A stretch of DNA of 64,000 nucleotides from JAUIAI01 sp050633665 (lineage in GTDB: Bacteria; Pseudomonadota; Gammaproteobacteria; Burkholderiales; Burkholderiaceae_E). The position numbers were made by a program, and so were the translations under genes. This document shows positions 44,851 to 52,927 of the stretch, piece after piece. The stretch spans positions 186,001 through 250,000 of the forward strand of contig JBOEGY010000005.1 in assembly GCA_050633665.1 (NCBI GenBank), given 5' to 3'. Numbering within the stretch: position 1 is the first letter of the stretch; the number at the start of each line of letters is the position of its first letter. The notes under the pieces are model-generated. The model was not told where the DNA came from. It ran no database searches and worked only from the letters and a program-made list of their open reading frames with translations.

Positions 44851-45309
44851 TCAGCGAGTGCCCAGCAGGGAGTCTGAGGCAAATGCGGCGTTGGACTCAC
44901 CCGTTGGTTTGAAAATGCCGTTAACGCGCATGACAGGTTGATCGTTTGCGGTGAACAAGCCGTTGGTGAACACCATGTTCTTTGAGGCCCGCAAAACGGT
45001 GGCGGTACCTTCCAGCCAGCAGCCGGCCGGAGCAGGCCCTATATAGTCGCCGGTCAGATTGACGGTGAGCATGAACTGGGCAATGCCGGTTTGTGAGTTG
45101 CTGTTGAAGATCAAGAGCATGTCGGCCAGTGTCATCAACATGCCACCGTGACAGAACCCGCCCGGATTGCAGTGTCTTTCCTCTACCGGAATGCCGATGG
45201 CGAGTTTATTGCCGTCTCTGCGAGCATACAAAGGCCCGAGCGGGTCAATGAACGGGTTGCTCCGTAATGTGAGCGGAGCAAACCCATCAGGTATTACCGA
45301 ACTAGTCAT
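44851..45309 (-). CDS. PaaI-type acyl-CoA thioesterase (hotdog fold)
   Basis: This 152-residue hotdog-fold protein contains GFCHGGMLMTLADMLLIFNSN, the PaaI-type G-x-x-H-G-G-x-x-x-x-x-x-D motif, and a beta-sheet tail. It probably hydrolyses acyl-CoA thioesters. The stop is only 3 bases from the convergent GMC stop. The gene for a class II aldolase lies 9 bases upstream on the same strand, so the two are likely a two-gene operon. Confidence 0.82.
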   Translation of the reverse strand: MTSSVIPDGFAPLTLRSNPFIDPLGPLYARRDGNKLAIGIPVEERHCNPGGFCHGGMLMTLADMLLIFNSNSQTGIAQFMLTVNLTGDYIGPAPAGCWLEGTATVLRASKNMVFTNGLFTANDQPVMRVNGIFKPTGESNAAFASDSLLGTR

Positions 45310-45318
45310 AAGTGAGAA

Positions 45319-46113
45319 CTATTGGCGCCAGCTTGGGTCGATTCTGTCGAGCATCCGCAAGGCTGCAGGCCATTGGGGAAAGCGGTTCGTGCCGCCGGCT
45401 GGTGGCGCCATTGCTTCGAACTGATCACGCGTGCGAACCAGAACCGCTTCGGACAAGGCGACCAGTTCGTCCCCGGTCGCCATCGCCTTGAGTTGGGCGC
45501 GACAAGCGTTTTCGAAGTCGAACAAGCGTGTGTAGGCGCAGGCGATCGATTCACCGCCGATCAGGACGCCGTGATTTCTGAGGATAAGCGTGTGATTTGT
45601 GGGGCCAAGATCAGCCACGAGGCGTTGCCGCTCGTCCTCGTCAACCGCGACGCCTTCGTAGTCGTGATAGCCGATTCGGTCGTGAAAGACGCAGGCGTTC
45701 TGGGTCATTGGAATGAAGCCGCCTTTCAGGCAGGAAACAGCTTCGGAGTCTTCCGAATGGGTGTGCAGTGTGCATTGCAGATCATGGCGAGCCATGTGAA
45801 TGGCGGAGTGAATAACATAGCCGGCACGGTTGACGAAAAAAGGGCTGTCATCGAGTTTGTTGCCCTCAACGTCGATCTTGACCAGATTCGACGCGGTAAT
45901 TTCGTCGTAGTGCAGTCCGAACGGGTTGATCAGCAGCTCTTCGGTACCGGGGATTCGCGCGGTAATGTGATTGAAAACCTGGGTCGTCCAGCCGTGATGA
46001 TGAATCAGTCTGTAGCAGGCGGCCAGGTCAGTTCGAGTTTGCCACTCGGCCTCGCTATAACCTGCCGGGACGGTGACCGGTGGGTCGGTTAAGAGTTCAT
46101 GAGGGGCGTTCAT
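45319..46113 (-). CDS. class II aldolase/adducin family protein, second copy
   Basis: This 264-residue aldolase/adducin-fold protein has the metal His pair in TLHTHSEDSEAV and the third His in ILRNHGVLIGG. It shares TDLAACYRL, LLINPFG and LVKID with the protein at 114-899, so the two are paralogues, although the active-site neighbourhood differs. The substrate is unknown. It probably shares a transcript with the thioesterase downstream. The divergent gap to the M20 gene contains a 15-base palindrome. Confidence 0.85.
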   Translation of the reverse strand: MNAPHELLTDPPVTVPAGYSEAEWQTRTDLAACYRLIHHHGWTTQVFNHITARIPGTEELLINPFGLHYDEITASNLVKIDVEGNKLDDSPFFVNRAGYVIHSAIHMARHDLQCTLHTHSEDSEAVSCLKGGFIPMTQNACVFHDRIGYHDYEGVAVDEDERQRLVADLGPTNHTLILRNHGVLIGGESIACAYTRLFDFENACRAQLKAMATGDELVALSEAVLVRTRDQFEAMAPPAGGTNRFPQWPAALRMLDRIDPSWRQ

Positions 46114-46158
46114 CAGGTCTCCTGTTTACAGGTGAAGATCACTAGGGATAGACGGAAT

Positions 46159-46173
46159 GATAAGCGGCTTATC
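46159..46173. promoter_or_regulatory. 15-base palindrome GATAAGC-G-GCTTATC between divergent genes
   Basis: Two 7-base arms (46159-46165 and 46167-46173) are perfectly complementary around one base. The site lies 46 bases before the aldolase start and 77 bases before the M20 start, so one regulator could control both. No cognate regulator gene is adjacent. Confidence 0.35.
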
Positions 46174-46249
46174 GAAAAGCCGGTAAAACTCATATGCTTG
46201 CTCGAATTTGGTAAGCTGGCAGCGTCAACCACACAACAAGGATACTTTG

Positions 46250-47422
46250 ATGGGTGCACTTGAGCCAATAGCAAGCCGGCTGACCGAAATGACCGAATGG
46301 CGTCACGATATTCATGCTCATCCGGAGCTCGGTTTCGAAGAAAACCGGACTGCAGAGTTTGTTGCGCAACGGCTCGCCGGATTTGGCCTTGAAGTCCATC
46401 GCGGGGTGGGCAAAACAGGTGTTGTTGGCGTTCTTAAAAATGGATCGTCCGCCCGCTGCATTGGTCTACGTGCTGATATGGATGCATTGCCGGTTCAGGA
46501 GCAGAATACTTTTGGTCATCGCTCAATCCATGTGGGCGTGATGCATGCTTGTGGTCACGACGGGCATACCACTATGTTGTTGGGCGCGGCTCAATACCTG
46601 GCGCAGACGAAGCAATTCGACGGCACGGTCAATTTCATTTTTCAGCCGGCTGAAGAAGGACTTGGCGGTGCCCGGGCAATGCTGAAAGACGGGTTATTCG
46701 ACCGTTTTCCGTGTGACTCGATCTTCGGCATGCATAACCGGCCCAAGTTGCCGGTCGGTGAGTTTATGGTCGGTACTGGCCCGGTCATGGCTGGCGGTGC
46801 GTTTTTCGATATTGATATCGAAGGCGTTGGCGCGCATGGCGCGCGACCGGAGTCCGGGGTGGATGCCTTGCTGGTCGGCGTGCAGATCAGCTCGACACTG
46901 CAGAGCATTGTTTCGCGCAATGTCGCGCCGCGCGATCAGGCGGTGTTGTCGATCACGCAATTTCATGCCGGCGATGCCTACAACGTGATTCCGCAGACTG
47001 CCCGTCTGTCTGGCACTGCCCGCGCGTTTACCGATGCCAACATGGCCTTGATAGAAGCCAATATGCGCCGCATTGTAGAAAACACGGCAACCGCGATGGG
47101 GGCCCGAGCCAAGTTGAATTTCTCGGTGAACTTCCTGCCGACCGTCAATGACGCCGAGCAATCCCGGTTCGCGGCCGACGTATGTGACAGCCTGGTCGGA
47201 GCGGGCAAAGTTGATCGCAATCCGCCGCTGGTGCTGGCGTCCGAAGACTTTTCTTTTATGCTGCGCGAGCGTCCCGGCTGTTACCTGATGATAGGTAACG
47301 GGGATGTTGAAGGGTCATGCGAGGTTCACAACCCGGAATACGACTTTAATGATGCCGCGCTGCCACTCGGCGCCAGTTTTTTTGCCCGGGTCGTCGAGGA
47401 GAAGCTCCGCTTGCCGGCTTAA
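46250..47422 (+). CDS. M20 family amidohydrolase (aminoacylase/hippurate hydrolase-like)
   Basis: This 390-residue zinc peptidase-fold enzyme has the metal site MHACGHDGHTTMLLGAAQYL and the catalytic acid region FIFQPAEEGLGGARAML. A dimerisation insert lies between the two lobes. Members hydrolyse N-acyl amino acids, hippurate or indole-acetyl conjugates; the specific substrate is unknown. ATG 46250 has AAGGA upstream; the earlier open frame to 46208 is not supported. No signal peptide. It is divergent from the aldolase across the palindrome at 46159. Confidence 0.9.
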   Translation: MGALEPIASRLTEMTEWRHDIHAHPELGFEENRTAEFVAQRLAGFGLEVHRGVGKTGVVGVLKNGSSARCIGLRADMDALPVQEQNTFGHRSIHVGVMHACGHDGHTTMLLGAAQYLAQTKQFDGTVNFIFQPAEEGLGGARAMLKDGLFDRFPCDSIFGMHNRPKLPVGEFMVGTGPVMAGGAFFDIDIEGVGAHGARPESGVDALLVGVQISSTLQSIVSRNVAPRDQAVLSITQFHAGDAYNVIPQTARLSGTARAFTDANMALIEANMRRIVENTATAMGARAKLNFSVNFLPTVNDAEQSRFAADVCDSLVGAGKVDRNPPLVLASEDFSFMLRERPGCYLMIGNGDVEGSCEVHNPEYDFNDAALPLGASFFARVVEEKLRLPA

Positions 47423-47464
47423 GATCGGCCGGCCTGTATCGGGTCAGCTCAGTAGCTGGCTTGC

Positions 47465-48424
47465 TCAGCGAACGTAAGTACAGGGTTTTTTGAACTCCAC
47501 GAGATCGCTTCGGTTGCCGTTGCGCGACTTCATGCCGGTCAGGTACAGCTTTTTGTTCTCGACCACATAACTCCAGCCTGAGTCCCGGGTGCTTTCTGTT
47601 TCAATTTCACAGACCGGGCGTTCCCGGAACAGCGGATCCAGCACCGTAATGTGTTGTGACTGAGCGCCGGGCCAGGCGATGATCAGGATCTGGTTATCGT
47701 TTTCATCAAGCGCGAGGACGATGTTTGAAGGACTGGCTGCTGACTCCGCCAGGCGGCTATGCGCCCAGGAGAAACTGTGAACCTTGCTCGGTTCGTGGCT
47801 GTCGTATAGCGTGAAGACCAGTTTCTTACGGTCGCTGTCCCAGCGGAAGATCCAGTCGTCAAAATTGTGTTTGGACGTCGCGGCCGGACGCTTTTCGACT
47901 GCCTGCTGTTTGAGCGGAAGACTGTTGGTCTGGGCCGGCTTGGTTGGCCGGCTCAAGGCTGCTCTTGTCGAGACTTTCACGGGCGCGCTCGACGACGGCG
48001 TGTCAGCAGCGCCGAATCCGGCCTTATTGCCGGCGTTTTTCAGGGGCATGACACGGTCGGCATCCGGCGTCGTCATTGCGCTGGGCGCAGCACTTTGACC
48101 ACTGGCATTGCATTGCCAGCCGCCCGCAGTCAGCTTGCCGACGGTGGCCAGTAACTTGGTGGAGCAGAAGTTGAGATCGTTTTTCGCTCGCCAGATGACT
48201 TTTGGGGGCGTGCCTTCGGTGCGTTTTTCGTAGACCACTTCGCAGCCACCACCTTCAGGATGGGTGCCGTAGGAGATGTTCACCAGCCGAACCTCGCTGC
48301 CGACATTGCATTGATACGCGGTCGGCCCAGGTGTTGACTGGGCGGGCGCGCTTAAATGGCTTAGCGACACAGCGGCTGCGGCAATCAGTCGGATATCGAT
48401 AAATGACGACAGCTTGATTCCCAT
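47465..48424 (-). CDS. secreted protein of unknown function
   Basis: This 319-residue protein has a signal peptide (about 1-29, ending SAPAQS) and an N-terminal cysteine-containing module (QCNVGSEVRLVNISYGTHPEGGGCEVVYEK...NFCSTKL...WQCN), four cysteines that could form two disulfides. A low-complexity Ser/Ala/Pro linker (about 110-180) leads to a C-terminal domain with repeated beta-strand segments (IVLALDENDNQILIIAW, CEIETES). I do not recognise the family. It probably acts in the periplasm or outside the cell. It converges on the M20 gene. Confidence 0.65.
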   Translation of the reverse strand: MGIKLSSFIDIRLIAAAAVSLSHLSAPAQSTPGPTAYQCNVGSEVRLVNISYGTHPEGGGCEVVYEKRTEGTPPKVIWRAKNDLNFCSTKLLATVGKLTAGGWQCNASGQSAAPSAMTTPDADRVMPLKNAGNKAGFGAADTPSSSAPVKVSTRAALSRPTKPAQTNSLPLKQQAVEKRPAATSKHNFDDWIFRWDSDRKKLVFTLYDSHEPSKVHSFSWAHSRLAESAASPSNIVLALDENDNQILIIAWPGAQSQHITVLDPLFRERPVCEIETESTRDSGWSYVVENKKLYLTGMKSRNGNRSDLVEFKKPCTYVR

Positions 48425-48504
48425 GGGTGAGATCTCCTCAATCGTGTTTTCTCCTCAAACGCCCCTTATTCAGCGTCTGACTTAATTATACGACTCAGCC
48501 TGAA

Positions 48505-49134
48505 CTATAGCTTGGCGCTGGGCCGCTGGCTGACTTCGCCGTACCACCGAATCAGATTCTCACAATCGTCAGGCATTGCGACTTTGATCCACTTAACAAA
48601 GTCGACGAACATCAGCGCATCAATATCAGCGGCGCTGAATGCATCGCCGGCCATAAACGCCTGTTGACCCACGATTTGATCAAGGGATTTGAAGAACCGG
48701 GCGGCCCGCTGCCGGCCTCGCTCGGCCAACTCCGGGATCTGCTCGTAGTTATCAGGTCCGGGGACGGCGCGGTTTTTCATTGCCTTGGCCGAATTGCGCA
48801 ACGCTTCGGCAACAGCGGCCAGCCCGTTGTTCTCGATCTTGCTGATGATATCGGCAACCCGACCTCGCTCAGACGGCGTCCGCCCCAGCAACGCCGGCGT
48901 GGGGTAGGCGCTTTCCAGATAGGCCCGGCAACCTGCCGTACTGAGCAAACGCGACCCGTCGTCCAGTTCCAGCACGGGTACGGTGGCTTGCGGATTGATT
49001 TTCAGGAACTCAGCGGAGAGTTGTTCCTGTTCGCGCAAATTGACCTCGACAACCGGTATGTCCAGACCTTTCTCGGCGATGAACATACGGACCCGGCGGG
49101 GTGAGGGCGCGGTAGAGCAATCGTAGAATTTCAT
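48505..49134 (-). CDS. glutathione S-transferase family protein
   Basis: This 209-residue GST has a thioredoxin-like N-terminal domain with MKFYDCSTAPSPRRVRMF, the cis-Pro loop NPQATVPVLELDDG, and a helical C-terminal domain. ATG 49134 has AGGT just upstream; the ORF runs to 49179 but the family begins at MKFYDC. It is a tandem paralogue of the next GST upstream (stop 7 bases away), with SPRRVRMF versus NPHVVRMF. The likely catalytic residue is Ser or Cys in CSTAPSP; the substrate is unknown. Confidence 0.85.
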   Translation of the reverse strand: MKFYDCSTAPSPRRVRMFIAEKGLDIPVVEVNLREQEQLSAEFLKINPQATVPVLELDDGSRLLSTAGCRAYLESAYPTPALLGRTPSERGRVADIISKIENNGLAAVAEALRNSAKAMKNRAVPGPDNYEQIPELAERGRQRAARFFKSLDQIVGQQAFMAGDAFSAADIDALMFVDFVKWIKVAMPDDCENLIRWYGEVSQRPSAKL

Positions 49135-49141
49135 GTTTACC

Positions 49142-49756
49142 TCAGGCGCTCGCACTGGGGCGGGCCGCGATTCGATCAAACCAGGCGGCGTTGTTTTTCA
49201 GCGCCGGATCCAGCGGTTGCCCGTTGTCGGCCAGAAATGACAAGAATCCGTACAAGTGAATGTCTGCCATCGAGAAGCGATCGCCACACAGGTAGGGGCG
49301 GCTCGCCATTTCACCGTCCAGCCAGGTCAGGTTGTCCTGCCCGATGGCTTTCAGATTGGCCGCTGATTCCGGTAACACCCGAAAGCGCAGCTTGAATCGT
49401 TCATAGGCTTCTGCTGCCCGGTATCCGTTAGTCATTGGCTCGCAAATGGCGATATCGACCCGGCGAGTCCACATGCGTGTAACCGCGCGCTCTTGAGCGG
49501 TTGTGCCAATCAGTGCCGGAGTGGGGTGTTTTTCTTCCAGGTATTCGCAAATAGCCGTGATCTCGGTAATGACGGTGCCGTCATCCAGTTCCAGGGCCGG
49601 GCACTGACCACGCGGATTGACTTTGGTCATGTATGGTTCGAGGCGGTTCTCACCGCCGCGAACGTCAATCTCATGTTTGTCAATCTCAATGTTTTTCTCC
49701 GCCATGAACATGCGCACGACATGCGGGTTCGGGCCACGTGAGTTATACAGTTTCAT
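49142..49756 (-). CDS. glutathione S-transferase family protein
   Basis: This 204-residue GST has an N-terminal domain with MKLYNSRGPNPHVVRMFMAE, NPRGQCPALELDDGTVITE as the cis-Pro region, and a helical C-terminal half (RDNLTW-like QDNLTWLDGEMASRPYL). It lies directly upstream of its tandem paralogue and 8 bases downstream of a nitroreductase gene. The three genes probably form one operon for handling reactive electrophiles or nitro compounds. Unlike the GST at 2830-3438 it carries the SRGPNP start. Confidence 0.85.
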   Translation of the reverse strand: MKLYNSRGPNPHVVRMFMAEKNIEIDKHEIDVRGGENRLEPYMTKVNPRGQCPALELDDGTVITEITAICEYLEEKHPTPALIGTTAQERAVTRMWTRRVDIAICEPMTNGYRAAEAYERFKLRFRVLPESAANLKAIGQDNLTWLDGEMASRPYLCGDRFSMADIHLYGFLSFLADNGQPLDPALKNNAAWFDRIAARPSASA

Positions 49757-49764
49757 GATTGCTC

Positions 49765-50502
49765 CTAGCGCATGGCAAAGCCGCGGCGGGCCAGGAAGTC
49801 ACGCATATGCGGGCGGGACTCCTTACCAAGCAGGCCGGACATCTGTTCGCTCCAGCTCATCTCTTTCTGGTTGCCGGTCCGGGTCTTGTAGTACTCGCGG
49901 ACTATTTCGTCGTATTCACTGATTACCGTCTGATCGGTCGCGTCGGTATAGGTATCCTGTTTGAGGACGATATCGAGCGGCAGGCGTGGTTTGACTTCCG
50001 GGTCCTGGTCCGGATAGCCCAGGCACAGGCCGAACACCGGATAGACATTGCGCGGCAGCTCCAGAAGATCCGAGGCGCGCTGGGGGTCGTTCCGGATGCC
50101 GCCGATATAACAAATGCCCAAACCCGCTGACTCGGCAGCAACAGCGGTGCTCTGAGCAAACAATGCGACATCAATGGTCGCAATCATGAAGTGCTCGGTC
50201 ATGCCCTCGCTGAATTCTCGGCCGTGAGTGGCGCAGCACTGCGCAGAGCGGCGCAGGTCAGCGCAGAAAACCAGAAACTCGGCGGCACTCTTGATGTAGC
50301 CCTGATTGCCGGCAAGCTCGGCAAATTGAGCGCGGACTTCCGGCCGGGTGACCCGGATAACAGTCGTACCCTGGAGAAAACTCGATGTCGCGGCTGCCTG
50401 GCCGGCCAGCACCAGTTCCTGGAGCAAATCGGCTTCAATGGGCTTATCGGTGAACTTGCGAATCGACCGGTGGGCTTTGAGTAAATCTATAGTGGGGTTC
50501 AT
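49765..50502 (-). CDS. NADPH-dependent nitroreductase (NfsA-like)
   Basis: This 245-residue flavin-dependent nitroreductase-fold enzyme begins MNPTIDLLKAHRSIRKF, the N-terminal FMN-site RSIRKF motif. It has the family's AESAGLGICYIGGIRNDPQ segment and ends with FLARRGFAMR. Such NfsA-type enzymes reduce nitroaromatics and quinones with NADPH and FMN. I start at ATG 50502; the open frame to 50805 runs through the promoter region of the divergent gene and has no similarity. With two downstream GSTs it may form a detoxification operon. Confidence 0.88.
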   Translation of the reverse strand: MNPTIDLLKAHRSIRKFTDKPIEADLLQELVLAGQAAATSSFLQGTTVIRVTRPEVRAQFAELAGNQGYIKSAAEFLVFCADLRRSAQCCATHGREFSEGMTEHFMIATIDVALFAQSTAVAAESAGLGICYIGGIRNDPQRASDLLELPRNVYPVFGLCLGYPDQDPEVKPRLPLDIVLKQDTYTDATDQTVISEYDEIVREYYKTRTGNQKEMSWSEQMSGLLGKESRPHMRDFLARRGFAMR

Positions 50503-50626
50503 CAGAGGGTCTGGACCTTTTAGAGGGCTCAACAACAGGCGCGTGGTGCGGATAAACCTGAATTTACAGGATCCACCAAAAGTCCATCTTCCAGAATGGA
50601 TATGGCTCTTACCGGGTCGCTCTCCA

Positions 50627-51136
50627 ATGGTAAATTCGACAGCAATGCGCAACCTTGAACTCAAAATCCCGCCCCCGGTAATCGGCCTGTCTGTCGCCCT
50701 GTTGATGTGGTGCGCTGCAAAATACGGATGGCCGCAGGCACTCAACCTGACGTTTCTCAGGTCGGCTGGGGAGGCAACAAGTGTTGCCACCTTCCTCGCG
50801 CTCACGCTGGCGTTAGCCGGTGCCGCATTTGATCTCTCCGGTCTGATCGCATTTCGGCAACATCAAACCACCATCAATCCACTCAAGCCGGGCAACACCT
50901 CATCGGTTGTGACGACCGGGGTATATCGCTTTACCCGGAATCCGATGTATGTGGGCATGTTGTTGATCTTATGTGGCTGGGCTGTTTATCTCGGCCACTT
51001 GATCGCTATTGTCCTGCCCCCGCTGTTTGTTCTGCTCATTAACCGTCTTCAGATAGAACCGGAAGAGCGCGTTCTGCTGGCGCGGTTTGGCGATGACTAT
51101 GCCGCTTACCTGAGCGCGGTGCGTCGCTGGGTTTAG
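50627..51136 (+). CDS. isoprenylcysteine carboxyl methyltransferase (ICMT)-like membrane protein
   Basis: This 169-residue integral membrane protein has about four hydrophobic segments and the ICMT-like SAM-binding C-terminus: TGVYRFTRNPMYVGMLLILCGW and EPEERVLLARFGDDYAAYLSAVRRW. Bacterial relatives of isoprenylcysteine carboxyl methyltransferase methylate unknown small or lipid substrates. Start ATG 50627 or the in-frame ATG six codons later (50645) is possible; neither has a clear ribosome site. Divergent from the nitroreductase gene. Confidence 0.85.
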   Translation: MVNSTAMRNLELKIPPPVIGLSVALLMWCAAKYGWPQALNLTFLRSAGEATSVATFLALTLALAGAAFDLSGLIAFRQHQTTINPLKPGNTSSVVTTGVYRFTRNPMYVGMLLILCGWAVYLGHLIAIVLPPLFVLLINRLQIEPEERVLLARFGDDYAAYLSAVRRWV

Positions 51137-51345
51137 CTACCAGCATCAACGGCCTGCGCCTAGCGAAGAAGCCAAATTTCATGTGAAAAGTCGTGTAACT
51201 CCGACTAACGGTCAAGGCCTGCTGTTCAGTGGTGTCAACATGCGCCGCTTATGGTTCTATCATTGTCAGCGTCCCTGGCCGGATCTGACTATTCGGGTTT
51301 CCCGTTGCTGTCAGGATTCGCTGTCTCTGCAAACAGGAGGCAGTT

Positions 51346-51363
51346 GTGTTTGATTTCGCATGA
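51346..51363 (+). CDS. possible 5-codon leader minicistron coupled to the response regulator
   Basis: AGGAGG (51335-51340) is the strongest ribosome site in the region. Five bases later lies GTG TTT GAT TTC GCA TGA. The TGA (51361-51363) overlaps the ATG (51360-51362) of the response regulator, which has no ribosome site of its own at normal spacing. This suggests translation of a very short leader that hands ribosomes to the regulator. It is inferred from spacing only. Confidence 0.35.
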   Translation: MFDFA

Positions 51364-51827
51364 AGGATTCAATAGTGAGCTTAGCAAATGCAGTTTTTGC
51401 CGATTGTGCCGAGACCTCGACACAATCTGTTGTTGACGACATCCAGATTGTTCACACCACGCGCTCGGTTGTGGTCGTTGAAGACAACCCCGATATTCGC
51501 AAACTGATCTGTATGACTCTGGCGCCCGTCGAAGCGGAAGTCGTGGCGTTATCTGATGGGCATCAATTTTCCCAGTACATTGAAGAGTCAGCGCCGCCCA
51601 GTGTCGTCGTACTGGACCGGATGCTTCCGGGCTTGTCCGGGGACTTGCTACTGGAGAAAATTCGCGCCAATGATGACTGGAAAAACGTGCCGGTCGTGAT
51701 GATCTCCGCTTTGCGCCGCAAATACGATGTGCAGCAACTCCTGAAGTCCGGCGCAAATCTGTATCTGCCCAAACCACTGGATTTTCGGACTTTGCTTGAT
51801 GTGGTTGGGCAATGTGTTGACGAGTAA
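51360..51827 (+). CDS. stand-alone response regulator receiver protein
   Basis: This 155-residue protein has a receiver domain (about residues 34-152) with acidic pair Glu41/Asp42 (VVEDNPD), acceptor Asp86 in VVLDRMLPG, Ser116 and Lys138 (LPKPLDFRT). There is no DNA-binding or enzymatic output domain. It has a 33-residue N-terminal extension. No histidine kinase gene is adjacent, so its partner is unknown. ATG 51360 is the first start available, since a stop precedes it in frame, yet the strong ribosome site is 19 bases upstream. Confidence 0.85.
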   Translation: MKDSIVSLANAVFADCAETSTQSVVDDIQIVHTTRSVVVVEDNPDIRKLICMTLAPVEAEVVALSDGHQFSQYIEESAPPSVVVLDRMLPGLSGDLLLEKIRANDDWKNVPVVMISALRRKYDVQQLLKSGANLYLPKPLDFRTLLDVVGQCVDE

Positions 51828-51842
51828 TGCGTTGACGAGGTG

Positions 51843-52892
51843 TTAGTCTGACTCGTTCGTGAACCAGTGCTGGTGGCTGTTGGAGAACGCCACCAGCGAC
51901 AACATGACCGGTACTTCGACCAGAACCCCCACCACGGTCGCCAACGCGGCGCCTGAGTTCAGGCCGAACAACGAAATCGCGACCGCTACTGCGAGCTCAA
52001 AGAAATTGGAGGTGCCAATCAGGCAAGCCGGCGCCGCAACCCGGTAAGGCAGCTTGATGGCCCGCGCGCCAATCAAGGCGATGAAATAAATACCATAGCT
52101 TTGAATTATCAGCGGGATGGCGATCAGAACAATGATCAGTGGTTTGGAGACAATTGTCTGCGCCTGAAAGCCAAACAGCAAAACGACAGTCGATAACAAA
52201 CCGACAATCGACCACGGTTTCAGGCTCGCCACCAGGCGCGTCACTGGCGAGTCTTTATCCGCCTGTCCGTTCTGGGTTTCGGGTTTGCGCAAAAAGTGTC
52301 TGGTCGCGATGCCTGCCAGCAGCGGTAACACCACGTATAGCACCGTGGAGAGCAACAGCGTCTCCCAGGGAACGACGACATCGGTCACGCCAAGCAGGAA
52401 AGCTGCTATTGGCGCAAAAGCAAACACCATAATGATGTCGTTTACCGAGACTTGAACCAGGGTGTAGTTGGGGTCGCCCTTGGTGAGCTGACTCCAGACA
52501 AATACCATCGCGGTACAGGGCGCGACGCCGAGCAGGATCATGCCAGCAATGTATTCGTTCGCCGATTGCGGGTCGACGATCGGGGCAAAGACATAGCGAA
52601 AGAAAAAGATGCCCAGCACCGCCATCGTGAACGGTTTGATTAACCAGTTGACGATCAGCGTCAGGATCAGTCCGGCGGGTCGTCGCCCAACATTCTTGAT
52701 CGCCGTGAAATCAATCTGAATCATCATCGGGTAAATCATGATCCAGATCAGCGCGGCGACGATCAGGTTGACATGGGCCACCTCGACCCTGGCAACCGTC
52801 TGAAAGATGCCTGGAGCGAGCAGGCCCAGGCCTACCCCCGCCGCTATTGCCGCGGCAACCCAGACGCTTAGATATCGTTCAAATAAGCCCAT
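51843..52892 (-). CDS. acr3: arsenite efflux transporter ACR3
   Basis: This 349-residue membrane protein of the ACR3 family has about ten helices and the invariant Cys126 in LGVAPCTAMVFVWSQLTKGD with NDIIMVFAFAPIA following. It exports arsenite (and possibly antimonite) using proton-motive force. It lies downstream of arsR and arsH on the same strand, which makes a three-gene arsenic operon. The 35-base gap to arsH suggests co-transcription. No arsC arsenate reductase gene is in this window. Confidence 0.93.
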   Translation of the reverse strand: MGLFERYLSVWVAAAIAAGVGLGLLAPGIFQTVARVEVAHVNLIVAALIWIMIYPMMIQIDFTAIKNVGRRPAGLILTLIVNWLIKPFTMAVLGIFFFRYVFAPIVDPQSANEYIAGMILLGVAPCTAMVFVWSQLTKGDPNYTLVQVSVNDIIMVFAFAPIAAFLLGVTDVVVPWETLLLSTVLYVVLPLLAGIATRHFLRKPETQNGQADKDSPVTRLVASLKPWSIVGLLSTVVLLFGFQAQTIVSKPLIIVLIAIPLIIQSYGIYFIALIGARAIKLPYRVAAPACLIGTSNFFELAVAVAISLFGLNSGAALATVVGVLVEVPVMLSLVAFSNSHQHWFTNESD

Positions 52893-52927
52893 TGTGTTTG
52901 ATTACCAGAGTGGAGATTGTCGGCCGC

